A stretch of 64,000 nt of DNA from Streptomyces sp. NRRL F-525 (lineage in GTDB: Bacteria > Actinomycetota > Actinomycetes > Streptomycetales > Streptomycetaceae). Shown here one piece after another: positions 55,152 to 63,207 of the stretch. Position 1 is the first letter of the stretch. Each line of letters opens with the position of its first letter. The stretch lies in NCBI RefSeq assembly GCF_000716605.1, contig NZ_JNXE01000046.1, positions 1 to 64,000 on the forward strand. The letters are read 5' to 3'. The notes beneath the pieces were generated by a model. That model worked only from the letters and a program-made list of their open reading frames with translations. It did not search any database and was not told the origin of the DNA. Made by a program: the position numbers and the translations under genes.

Positions 55152-55590
55152 AGCTCTGGTTGAAGAAACCGTCCTCACGGCGCACGGCGGGGTCGCCGCT
55201 GACGATCTCCGTGTTGGCGGGGGTCAGCAGGAAGACACGGTTCGCGACCCGCTCGATCGTGCCGCGCAGGCCGAAGGTGAGGCCGGCCGCGAAGTCGACC
55301 ACGCGCTTGGCGTCGGTCGCCTCCATCGCCGTGAGGTTCACGATCACCGGAACCCCTTCCCGGAACAGCTCGCCGATCGCGCGGGCGTCGCGGAAGCTGT
55401 CCGGGGTGACCGTGCCGATCCGCCGGCCCTTCACCTCGGCGACGTCCTCCGCCACCTTCACCCGCGGATCCGTGACCCAGGCATCCCCGGGCTGCTCGGT
55501 CCCTTCGGAGTAGTCGTCGTCGTAGTAACGCTCGTCATCGTTGTCGTCAACGAGTCCAAGCCAAGCACTCGCCTTGCGTACCGATCCCAT
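55150..55590 (-). CDS. sflA: SepF-like protein (SflA)
   Basis: This 146-residue SepF-family protein has a short amphipathic N-terminus ([16 protein letters not shown]), acidic linker, and SepF core ([40 protein letters not shown]). SepF binds FtsZ and membrane. Streptomyces have SepF itself, encoded beside ftsZ, plus two SepF-like proteins; the position next to an acyl-CoA dehydrogenase and a DUF5685 gene fits the S. coelicolor SCO1749 (SflA) locus, as I recall. SflA proteins tune FtsZ assembly and polar growth. Confidence 0.88.
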   Translation of the reverse strand: MGSVRKASAWLGLVDDNDDERYYDDDYSEGTEQPGDAWVTDPRVKVAEDVAEVKGRRIGTVTPDSFRDARAIGELFREGVPVIVNLTAMEATDAKRVVDFAAGLTFGLRGTIERVANRVFLLTPANTEIVSGDPAVRREDGFFNQS

Positions 55591-55923
55591 GGACGCCTCC
55601 TCTCACAGCGGTCTTACTTGCTTTCCGCATCCCTATGGTCATCCATGATGCGGATCGCGCGCCAAGTGGATAGACGCCGCGCGGGGGGTTTGTGACGCTA
55701 CTGGTGCACAGCCAATACGTCGAGGGCCCCCGTGTATCAAGGGTGTTGCTGGACACGGCTGCTGACTGAGAGTGAAATATGATTCTTCCCGGCGTCCGGG
55801 TGACGGCTGGTGCGTACGGGTGAACGGAGTGGTCGATGGGATGCGGCTGCTCAACGCCCGGTCAGATGCCATATCGATCTCCAGATGCCCAGTCAGATGT
55901 CGTTCACGCCACGGGGGGTTGTC
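55591..55923. other. Divergent intergenic region, sflA / DUF5685
   Basis: These 333 bases contain a near-consensus -10 TATGAT at 55778-55783 on the plus strand without a clear -35. Short direct repeats (GTCAGATG at about 55860 and 55889) lie before the DUF5685 gene. No gene is seen, though the downstream frame remains open to 55810. Confidence 0.45.
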
Positions 55924-57087
55924 GTGTTCGGAATGGTCCGGCCCTGCAGTCACAGACTCGGTGAAAGCCTCAAGACCCAGTGGATGGCGCATTTGTGCGG
56001 GCTGTGCCTCGCGCTGCGCGGGGACCACGGGCAGTTCGCGAGGATTGTCACGAACTACGACGGTCTGCTCCTCTCAGTGTTGACGGAGGCTCAGGTCGAG
56101 CGCGCGGGCGGCGGATGGCGTCGTACGGCCGGGCCCTGCCCGTTGCGCGGGATGCGGACCGCGTCCGTCGCGCAGGGCGAGGGCGCGCGGCTCGCGGCGG
56201 CCGTCTCGCTGGTGCTCGCCTCCGCCAAGGTGCGTGACCATGTCGCCGACGGGGACGGGCTGCTGGCCCGCAGGCCGGTGGCGCTGGCCGCGCGGCGGGT
56301 CGCCGGGAGCTGGGGGCGGGCCGGGGCGCGGACGGGTTCCGCGGTCGGGTTCGACGCCGCCGTACTCGTCGACGCCGTGGAGCGGCAGTTCGGCATCGAG
56401 TCCCTGGCCGGGCCCGGGACGCCGATCCTGACCGTCACCGAACCGACCGAGACCGCCACCGCGGCCGCCTTCGCGCACACCGCGGTCCTGGCCGGACGGC
56501 CGGGCAACGCCGTACCGCTGGCCGAGGCCGGGCGCCTCTTCGGCCGGCTCGCGCATCTGCTGGACGCCGTGGAGGACAAGGAGTCCGACGCCGCGTCGGG
56601 CGCCTGGAACCCCCTCACCGCGACCGGCACCCCGCTCCCCGAGGCCCGCCGGCTCGCCGACGACGCGCTGCACGGAATACGGCTCGCGCTGCGCGAGGCG
56701 GAGTTCGTCGACGCCAAGCTCGCGCATCTGCTGCTCGCGCACGAACTGGGGCGCTCGGTGGACCGGGCCTTCGGCACCCAGTCGTGCGGGCACGGGCCGG
56801 AGAACGCCTTCGGGCCGCCGCGGACTCCGTATCTGCCGGGCGATCCGCGGCACGACGGCAATCCCTACGGTGGTGAGCCCCCGCGGCCCGACGGGCGCGG
56901 GTTCTGGGCCGGGTGCGCCGTGGCCCTCGGGCTCTGCTGCACCTGCAAGGTGTGCTGCGCCGACGAGTTCGAGGGGCCGTGGTCGGGGCGGCGGCGCGAG
57001 GGATGCTGCTCCAGCTGTGACTGCTCGTGCTGTGACGCGTGCGAATGCTGCGAATGTTGTGAATGTGTGTCGTGCTGCGACTGCTGA
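55924..57087 (+). CDS. DUF5685 family protein with cysteine-cluster tail
   Basis: This 387-residue protein is helical over its first 330 residues (GMVRPCSHRLGESLKTQWMA, HLCGLCLALRGDHGQFARIV), including a conserved CGLC near the start that could bind metal. The last 50 residues hold 20 cysteines (pairs and C-x-C runs such as CDCSCCDACECCECCEC), resembling metallothionein-like clusters. DUF5685 has no established function. GTG 55924 begins at VFGMVRPC, the conserved family start. It lies between sflA and the conservon. Confidence 0.85.
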   Translation: MFGMVRPCSHRLGESLKTQWMAHLCGLCLALRGDHGQFARIVTNYDGLLLSVLTEAQVERAGGGWRRTAGPCPLRGMRTASVAQGEGARLAAAVSLVLASAKVRDHVADGDGLLARRPVALAARRVAGSWGRAGARTGSAVGFDAAVLVDAVERQFGIESLAGPGTPILTVTEPTETATAAAFAHTAVLAGRPGNAVPLAEAGRLFGRLAHLLDAVEDKESDAASGAWNPLTATGTPLPEARRLADDALHGIRLALREAEFVDAKLAHLLLAHELGRSVDRAFGTQSCGHGPENAFGPPRTPYLPGDPRHDGNPYGGEPPRPDGRGFWAGCAVALGLCCTCKVCCADEFEGPWSGRRREGCCSSCDCSCCDACECCECCECVSCCDC

Positions 57088-57292
57088 CCATGACGGGCTG
57101 TCACCACCGTTGTATACGTGCGACACGGGGATCATGACCGACCTGCGGTGTCCGGCGGACGGTGTTTCAGAGCGGTAAAACAAAAACATGATCCGGTGAC
57201 CGGTGTGCCATGAGTGTCGTTGGTCGGGAGCAGAACCATTTCTGCCCCAGGTTCGACTTCTGATCAACTCGCCACCCACTTAAGGCACTTCA

Positions 57293-59554
57293 GTGGACGT
57301 CACAACAAAAGCGACCACCAGCATCCGCGCCAGGCTGCTGAGGATTCTCGTCCTCGCCCTCGCGGTCCTGCTCGCCCTGCTCGGTATCGCGGCCGCCGAC
57401 CAGATCTCCGCCTATCGCAACGCCTCCGCGACCGCCGACAACGCGCGCCTGGAAATCACCCTCCAGGGGCTCGTGCACGAACTGCAGAAGGAGCGCGGAC
57501 TCACCACCGGATACGTCGGCGGTGTCCAGCAGTTCAGCGCCAAGCTGCCCGCGCAGCGCAAGGCGACCGACACCGCGCGCCAGCAGCTGGACGTGGCCCT
57601 GAAGGGGCGTGAGGACTCCGCCGCCGGTTCCGTGCGCGAGTCCCTCGGCCGGCTCGACGGCCTCGCCGGCATCCGCAAGGACGCCGACGACGGCACCGGC
57701 GTGGTGAAGGACACCTTCGACTACTTCACCACCACCATCACCGTCCTCGACCGGCTCGACCTCGGCCTCGAGGACGTCCACGACGGCACCCTGCGCGACG
57801 CCTACCAGGCGCTCCAAGTCCTCGGCAACGCGAAGGAGTTCACCGGCGAGGAGCGTGCCATCGTGCTCGGCTCGGTGCGCGCCGGGAAGTTCCGCGGCGA
57901 CGACTACAGCCGGTTCATGGAGATCCGCGCCGGACGCCTGGCCGCCCTCGACGCCTTCCCCCGTTCGGCCACCGCCGTACAGGAACGGCGTCTGAACACC
58001 GCCCTCACCACGCCCGACGCCGAGCGCGCGCTGACGTACGAGAGCAAGGCGGTGCACGGCACCGGGAAGCTCAAGTCGAGCGCGATCCCGCCCATGGCCT
58101 GGTGGGACGCCATGACCTCCACCATCAACGGGATGCGGAACGTCCAGATCACCCTCGGCACCGATGTCGAGAACAGGGCCGCCCAGCTGGAGAGTTCGGC
58201 CCAGCGCGACCTGCTGCTGTTCCTGCTGCTCGCTCTCGCCACGGTCGTCGCGCTCGGCGCGCTGGCCCTCGACTGCGTACGGTCCGTCTCCACGCCGCTC
58301 GTCGAACTCGCCCGGCAGGCACGGGAGGTGGCCGGCAGCCGGCTGCCGCAGGCCGTGGCCGCCGTACAGGACGGGTCGTCCGGGGCGGCGCCGACGCCGC
58401 CCGCTCCGCTCGCCGTCGCCGACAGGGCGGGGGCCGAAGTGCGGGAGGTGGCCGACGCGTTCGACCGGGTGCAGCGGTCCGCCTTCGAACTCGCCACCGA
58501 GCAGGCCGTGTTGCGGCGCAACGCCACCGACTCCCTGGTGAGCCTGGGGCGTCGCAACCAGAACCTGGTGCGCCGTCAGATCAGCTTCATCAACAAGTTG
58601 GAGCACGAGGACGCCGATCCCGCGACCCTCGCCAACCTCTTCGAACTCGACCACCTGGCCACCCGTATGCGCCGCAACGCCGAAAGCCTCCTCGTGCTCG
58701 CCGGGGAGTCCAGCCCCCGCCCCTGGTCCACGCCGCTGGCCGTCAACGACGTGCTGCGCGCCGCGCTGTCCGAGGTCGAGGAGTACCGCCGGGTCACCCT
58801 GCGCCGGATCGAGCCCGCGTTCGTCACCGGCTCCGTCGTCGTCGAAATCGCCCATCTGCTCGCCGAGTTGGTGGAGAACGCGCTGAGCTTCTCGCCGCCG
58901 GACTCCGACGTGGAGATCGAGGGGCGGCGCACCAGCGCCGGGTATCTGGTCGCGATCGTCGACCACGGCTTCGGCATGGACAACCAGGCCCTCGCCGAGG
59001 CGAACGTACGGCTGTCCGGCACGGCCAGCTTCATGGCCGAACCCACCCGGTTCCTGGGCCACTTCGTGGTCGGCGCGCTCGCCCGCAAGTGCGGTATCGA
59101 GGTACGGCTCGGCGAGGCACCGGCGGCCGGTGTGGTCGCCCGAGTCCTCATCCCCGCGGGGCTGTTGACGGAGAAGGGGGTCGAGGAGGGGCCGGCGGTT
59201 CCCGCCCCGAGGAAGGCGGAGGCGGAGACGATGGAGAGCCCGGAGCCGGAAGCAGTGGTCCCCCCGGTCGCCGCCAAGGGCGGTTCGTCCGCCGCGCGCA
59301 CCCGCAACGGCCTCGTCAAGCGGCCGCAGCGCAGCGGTATCGCGGCGGCGGTGAGCGAGACCGACCGGACCGGACGGCCCGCCCCCACCACACCGCCCAA
59401 CCCGGAACGGACCCCCGAGCAGGTCTCGGGGATGCTCTCCACCCTGCGCAGCGCCCACATGCGGGGCGGGATCAGCGTCGAGAAGGAGAAGCAGCAGAAG
59501 ACCGGGAAGAGTGCCGCGAAGAACGCCGACACGAACGAGGGTGCCGCCAAGTGA
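57293..59554 (+). CDS. cvnA: Conservon sensor kinase-like protein with NIT domain (CvnA)
   Basis: This 753-residue membrane protein has TM1 near residues 13-36, an extracellular all-helical NIT-type (nitrate/nitrite sensor) domain at about 40-300, and TM2 near 303-325. HAMP-like helices and a GHKL ATPase domain follow with N-box LVENALSF (about 523-530) and DHGFGMD (about 559-565). The usual phosphoacceptor His of histidine kinases is not evident in the dimerisation helix (RRNQNLVRRQISFINKLE). The C-terminal 110 residues are disordered. GTG 57293 has AAGG nine bases upstream. It leads a four-gene conservon. Confidence 0.9.
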   Translation: MDVTTKATTSIRARLLRILVLALAVLLALLGIAAADQISAYRNASATADNARLEITLQGLVHELQKERGLTTGYVGGVQQFSAKLPAQRKATDTARQQLDVALKGREDSAAGSVRESLGRLDGLAGIRKDADDGTGVVKDTFDYFTTTITVLDRLDLGLEDVHDGTLRDAYQALQVLGNAKEFTGEERAIVLGSVRAGKFRGDDYSRFMEIRAGRLAALDAFPRSATAVQERRLNTALTTPDAERALTYESKAVHGTGKLKSSAIPPMAWWDAMTSTINGMRNVQITLGTDVENRAAQLESSAQRDLLLFLLLALATVVALGALALDCVRSVSTPLVELARQAREVAGSRLPQAVAAVQDGSSGAAPTPPAPLAVADRAGAEVREVADAFDRVQRSAFELATEQAVLRRNATDSLVSLGRRNQNLVRRQISFINKLEHEDADPATLANLFELDHLATRMRRNAESLLVLAGESSPRPWSTPLAVNDVLRAALSEVEEYRRVTLRRIEPAFVTGSVVVEIAHLLAELVENALSFSPPDSDVEIEGRRTSAGYLVAIVDHGFGMDNQALAEANVRLSGTASFMAEPTRFLGHFVVGALARKCGIEVRLGEAPAAGVVARVLIPAGLLTEKGVEEGPAVPAPRKAEAETMESPEPEAVVPPVAAKGGSSAARTRNGLVKRPQRSGIAAAVSETDRTGRPAPTTPPNPERTPEQVSGMLSTLRSAHMRGGISVEKEKQQKTGKSAAKNADTNEGAAK

Positions 59555-59979
59555 CCACCGTCGACACCCCGCACGACTCGCAGACCTTCAACTGGCTGCT
59601 CGCCAACTTCGTCAAGAGCACCGACGGCGTACGCGACGCGGTCGCCGTCTCCTCCGACGGGCTGCTGATCGCCGTCTCGGACGGGCTCGGGCGCACCGAG
59701 GCCGACCATCTCGCCGCGATCGTCTCGGGGTTGAGCAGTCTGGCCCGCAGCGCGTCCAAGCGGTACAGCTTCGACGGGGTCAAGCTCATCATGATCGAGA
59801 TGGGCCGGGGTTTCCTGCTCGTCTCGGCGATCCGGGACGGCAGCTGCCTCGGCGTCCTCGCCGACAGCAGCGGTGAACTGGGCCTGGTCGGCTACGAGAT
59901 GGCGGTGCTCGCGGAGCGGGCGGGTGATCTGCTCACCCCGACGCTCATCGCCGATCTGCGGCAGGCGTTGCCACGGTGA
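59551..59979 (+). CDS. cvnB: Conservon roadblock/LC7 protein (CvnB)
   Basis: This 142-residue roadblock/LC7-domain protein (FNWLLANFVKSTDGVRDAVA, VSSDGLLIAVSDGLGRTEAD, YSFDGVKLIMIEMGRGFLLV) is the family of GTPase-activating/scaffold proteins next to the conservon GTPase. GTG overlaps the cvnA stop (GTGA). It is part of the CvnA-D membrane complex that in S. coelicolor links signals to development. Confidence 0.92.
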   Translation: MTTVDTPHDSQTFNWLLANFVKSTDGVRDAVAVSSDGLLIAVSDGLGRTEADHLAAIVSGLSSLARSASKRYSFDGVKLIMIEMGRGFLLVSAIRDGSCLGVLADSSGELGLVGYEMAVLAERAGDLLTPTLIADLRQALPR

Positions 59980-60332
59980 ACGGTGAACAGCCCAGGGACG
60001 TAGAACCTGACGAGGACGCGACGTTCGTCCGGCCGTTCATCATCACCGGCGGCCGGTCCGAGCCTCTCCAGGCCGATCTGCGGCTGGAGACGCTGGTCGT
60101 CGCCGTCGGCGTGCCGGATCCGTCGCTCGCGTTCGAGCGGCGCCACATCGTCGCGGTGTGCGAACAGCCGACGACCGTCGCCGAGGTGGCGCACCGCGTC
60201 GGCGTACCCCTCGGAGTGGCCAAGGTGCTCATCTCCGACCTCGTCGTCGCCGGGCAACTCGCCTGCCGGCAACCCGCGGAGCTGCCGCTCCCGATGCTCG
60301 AAAGGATCAGGGACCATGTCCGGGCGCTCTGA
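59976..60332 (+). CDS. cvnC: Conservon DUF742 protein (CvnC)
   Basis: This 118-residue DUF742 protein has FVRPFIITGGRSEP near the N-terminus and a winged-helix-like C-terminus (TTVAEVAHRVGVPLGVAKVL, VAGQLACRQPAELPLPMLER). The GTG overlaps the cvnB stop (GTGA). It is thought to couple CvnB and the GTPase; it may also bind DNA. Confidence 0.9.
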   Translation: MNGEQPRDVEPDEDATFVRPFIITGGRSEPLQADLRLETLVVAVGVPDPSLAFERRHIVAVCEQPTTVAEVAHRVGVPLGVAKVLISDLVVAGQLACRQPAELPLPMLERIRDHVRAL

Positions 60333-60918
60333 CAAGATCGTGCCGCTGGCCGTGAAGATCGTGGTCAGCGGCGGCCTCGGGGTCGGCAAGACCACGTTCA
60401 TCGGGGCCATTTCGGAGATCGAACCCCTCGACACCGAGGCGGCGATCACCGAAGTCTCCGTAGGCGTCGACTCGTTGGAGGGCGTCGAGGCGAAGACCAC
60501 CACGACCGTCGCCCTCGACTTCGGGCGGATCACGCTCGACCCGACGATCGCGCTGTACCTGTTCGGGACGCCCGGGCAGGACCGGTTCTCCTTCCTCTGG
60601 GACGACCTGGTGGAGGGCGCGCTCGGCACGGTGGTCCTCGTGGACACCCGGCGGATCGAGGACTGCTTCCCGGCGGTCGACTACTTCGAGTCGCAGGGCG
60701 CGCCCTTCGTCCTCGCGGTGAACCGGTTCGACGGGGCGGAGCGGTTCGACGTGGACGAGGTCCGGGAGGCGCTCGGGCTGGGCGCGGACGTGCCGGTGCT
60801 GGAGTGCGACGCGCGGAACCGCGATTCCGTACGGGACGTGCTGGGAGCGCTGATGGACCGGGTGATCGGGGTCCGGGCGGCACCACGGCGCCGTACGACG
60901 GCGGCGCTGGCGCGGTGA
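60316..60918 (+). CDS. cvnD: Conservon GTP-binding protein (CvnD)
   Basis: This 200-residue small GTPase of the conservon type has G1 GGLGVGKTTF, G3 region LFGTPGQDRF and G4 NRFD (NKxD variant). ATG 60316 lies inside cvnC (17-base overlap). It switches between GDP and GTP under control of the roadblock protein. The four genes end here; no cytochrome P450 (cvnE) follows. Confidence 0.92.
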   Translation: MSGRSDKIVPLAVKIVVSGGLGVGKTTFIGAISEIEPLDTEAAITEVSVGVDSLEGVEAKTTTTVALDFGRITLDPTIALYLFGTPGQDRFSFLWDDLVEGALGTVVLVDTRRIEDCFPAVDYFESQGAPFVLAVNRFDGAERFDVDEVREALGLGADVPVLECDARNRDSVRDVLGALMDRVIGVRAAPRRRTTAALAR

Positions 60919-61306
60919 AGGAGACATACGAGGAGGCAAACGCGAGGGGAGGGGTGCGCGTGTGAAGGCGGGAGAGCGGGAGAAACGCCCGATCAGGCGG
61001 GAGAACCGGGGATCAGGGCGTGCAGTGGGTCAGCTCAACAGGAGGAGGACCACACTCGACCGAGGTCGATGTGGGAGCGCTTGACCAGCCACTGCTGTGG
61101 ATGCATGGGGTAAGTGGAACAGGCATCCGGTTGGGCGTCAACCGACTTGAGACGTAGCGCCCACAGTATGGACAACCTTGACAGCAAGGGGAAACGGCGC
61201 CGTACCCTCGGTGGACGGCCCTGCTGAGGGGCTCGGCCGTACGGTGCCGCCCAGGCGCCCTGTGTGAAGGCATTCGCCCGTGTTGCTCACGTCACGGAGT
61301 CTTCGC
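60919..61306. other. Intergenic region, conservon / FAD-binding protein gene
   Basis: These 388 bases contain no gene. A consensus -35 TTGACA (61178-61183) with TACCCT (61203-61208) at 19-base spacing is a possible promoter, about 100 bases before the next start. CGGAG at 61295-61299 is the ribosome-binding site. The 5' part has no obvious terminator for cvnD. Confidence 0.45.
61178..61208 (+). promoter_or_regulatory. Candidate promoter of the FAD/NAD(P)-binding protein gene
   Basis: TTGACA, a 19-base spacer and TACCCT. The -35 is perfect; the spacing is slightly long. Confidence 0.45.
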
Positions 61307-63124
61307 ATGTCTTCCGACATACCCACCCCCGTATCCGCCGCCCCGGGCACAAGGCTCTCGCTCGTGATCGTCGGGGCCGGACCGCGGGGGACCGGCCTGA
61401 TCGAGCGCATCGCCGCCAACGCGCCCGAGCTGTACGCCAGTTCGGGCGCCGAGAGCGTCGAGGGCCTCGACATCCACCTCGTCGACCCCCATCCGCCGGG
61501 CGCCGGACGCATCTGGCGCGCCGCCCAGTCGCCGCTGCTGTGGATGAACTCGCACGCCGAGGACGTCACCATGTTCACCGACGAGACGGTGGTCATGGAG
61601 GGTCCGGTACGCCCCGGTCCCACGCTGCACGAATGGGCGGACATCGAGGGCAGCACCTTCGCCGACCGCCAGCTCCAGGGCTCCTATCTGCGCTGGGTGC
61701 ACGAGCGGTCCGTGGCCGCGCTGCCGCCCGGCGTCACCGTCCACCACCACCCGCGGCGGGCCCTCAGGATCAGTGGCCCGCGCGACGGACGCCAGCAGGT
61801 CTGGCTGGAGGGCGGCCCGGACCCGCTCCCCGCCGACCTCGTCGTCCTCGCCCTCGGCCACCTCGACGCCGAACTCGACCAGGACCAGCGCGAGTTGGCG
61901 GCCTACGCCCGCGCCCACGACCTGGTCCATCTGCCACCGGACTTCACCGCCGACAGCGACCTGTCCTCCCTCGCCCCCGGCGAACCCGTCCTCGTCCGCG
62001 GCTTCGGCCTCGCCTTCGTCGACCTGATGGTCCTGCTCACGGAGGGCAGGGGCGGACGCTACGACGGCGACACCTACGTCCCCTCGGGGCAGGAGCCGGT
62101 GCTGTACGTCGGGTCGCGGCGCGGAGTGCCGTACCACTCGAAGATCGGTTACGAGTGGAGCGGTGAACGGCCGCCGCTGCCACGGTTCTTCGGGCCCGCC
62201 GAGGTCGACGCGGTGCTCGCGCTGCCGGGGGGCTTCGACTTCCGGCGGGACGTATGGCCGCTGATCGAGAAGGAGTTGGGGTTCGCGCACTACCACCGGC
62301 TGTTCGGTGTGCACCCCGAGCGGACGAGCGTCGCCTGGACCGACTTCGAGGAGAAGTACGCGGCCGGGGAAGTGGCGGACCGCGAGGCCCTCGTGGCGTC
62401 CGCGGTGCCCGACCCCGCCGACCGGCTCGACCTCGCGGCGCTCGACCATCCGCTGGACGGGGTGCGGTACGGGTCGCACGAGGAGTTCCAGGAGGGGCTA
62501 CGGGCCTATGTGGAGGGCGATCTGAGTCGCCGTCACGACCCGTCCAACAGCCAGGACCTGGCTGTGTTCCTCGGACTGCTCTCCGTCTACGGGCAGTTGA
62601 TCCGGCTCGGTGACGTCGGGCCCTGGTGGCACGGCTTCTTCAGCTACCTCGCCTCCGGGCCGCCCGGACCCCGGCTGCGCCAACTCCTCGCGCTGTCCCG
62701 GGCCGGCGTCGTGCGGTTCGTCGGTGCGGACATGGCCGTAGCCGCCGAGGACGGGGTGTTCAGCGCGTCGAGCGCGACCGTGCCGGGGGTGACGATCGAG
62801 GCGCGGGCGCTGGTCGAGGCGCGGCTGCCGGAGCCCACGGTCGGGCGGTCCGTCGATCCGCTGCTGCGTCAACTCCACGCGGACGGGGCCGTGGTGGAGA
62901 GTCCCGAGGGGCTGCTGCGGGTGGACCGCGCCGACGGGCGGACCCTCGACCGGGACGGGCGGCCGCATCCCCGGCGGTTCGCGCTCGGGCCCTACACCGA
63001 TGTACGGACGCCCGGCGCGTTCACCCGGCCGCGCACCGGCGGGCCGGCCTTCCGGCAGAACGACGCCACCGCGCGAGCCGTGCTGGCGTTCCTGCGCGAC
63101 CTCGCGTGTCGGGCTGCCGCGTAG
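61307..63124 (+). CDS. FAD/NAD(P)-binding protein
   Basis: This 605-residue protein has an N-terminal dinucleotide-binding motif (LSLVIVGAGPRGTGLIERIA) and the FAD-NAD(P)-binding family layout (HLVDPHPPGAGRIWRAAQSP, LLWMNSHAEDVTMFTDE, VVLALGHLDAE). It is likely a flavin-dependent oxidoreductase or monooxygenase whose substrate is unknown. ATG 61307 with CGGAG is chosen; the frame to 61280 would use GTG without a ribosome-binding site. It is followed after 83 bases by a luciferase-like monooxygenase gene, so the two probably function together. Confidence 0.85.
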   Translation: MSSDIPTPVSAAPGTRLSLVIVGAGPRGTGLIERIAANAPELYASSGAESVEGLDIHLVDPHPPGAGRIWRAAQSPLLWMNSHAEDVTMFTDETVVMEGPVRPGPTLHEWADIEGSTFADRQLQGSYLRWVHERSVAALPPGVTVHHHPRRALRISGPRDGRQQVWLEGGPDPLPADLVVLALGHLDAELDQDQRELAAYARAHDLVHLPPDFTADSDLSSLAPGEPVLVRGFGLAFVDLMVLLTEGRGGRYDGDTYVPSGQEPVLYVGSRRGVPYHSKIGYEWSGERPPLPRFFGPAEVDAVLALPGGFDFRRDVWPLIEKELGFAHYHRLFGVHPERTSVAWTDFEEKYAAGEVADREALVASAVPDPADRLDLAALDHPLDGVRYGSHEEFQEGLRAYVEGDLSRRHDPSNSQDLAVFLGLLSVYGQLIRLGDVGPWWHGFFSYLASGPPGPRLRQLLALSRAGVVRFVGADMAVAAEDGVFSASSATVPGVTIEARALVEARLPEPTVGRSVDPLLRQLHADGAVVESPEGLLRVDRADGRTLDRDGRPHPRRFALGPYTDVRTPGAFTRPRTGGPAFRQNDATARAVLAFLRDLACRAAA

Positions 63125-63207
63125 TCCCGAGCTTGTGAAGTCCCGGGCTTCATCGAGGACTTGGCCCTCTCCGAGGCGCTCCCGAACGACAGGAAGGCTT
63201 TCCTCCC

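Noticed and set aside
61068..61082. CebR-like operator (TGGGAGCGCT)
   Set aside because: Only the left ten of fourteen palindrome bases match and no sugar-uptake genes are nearby.
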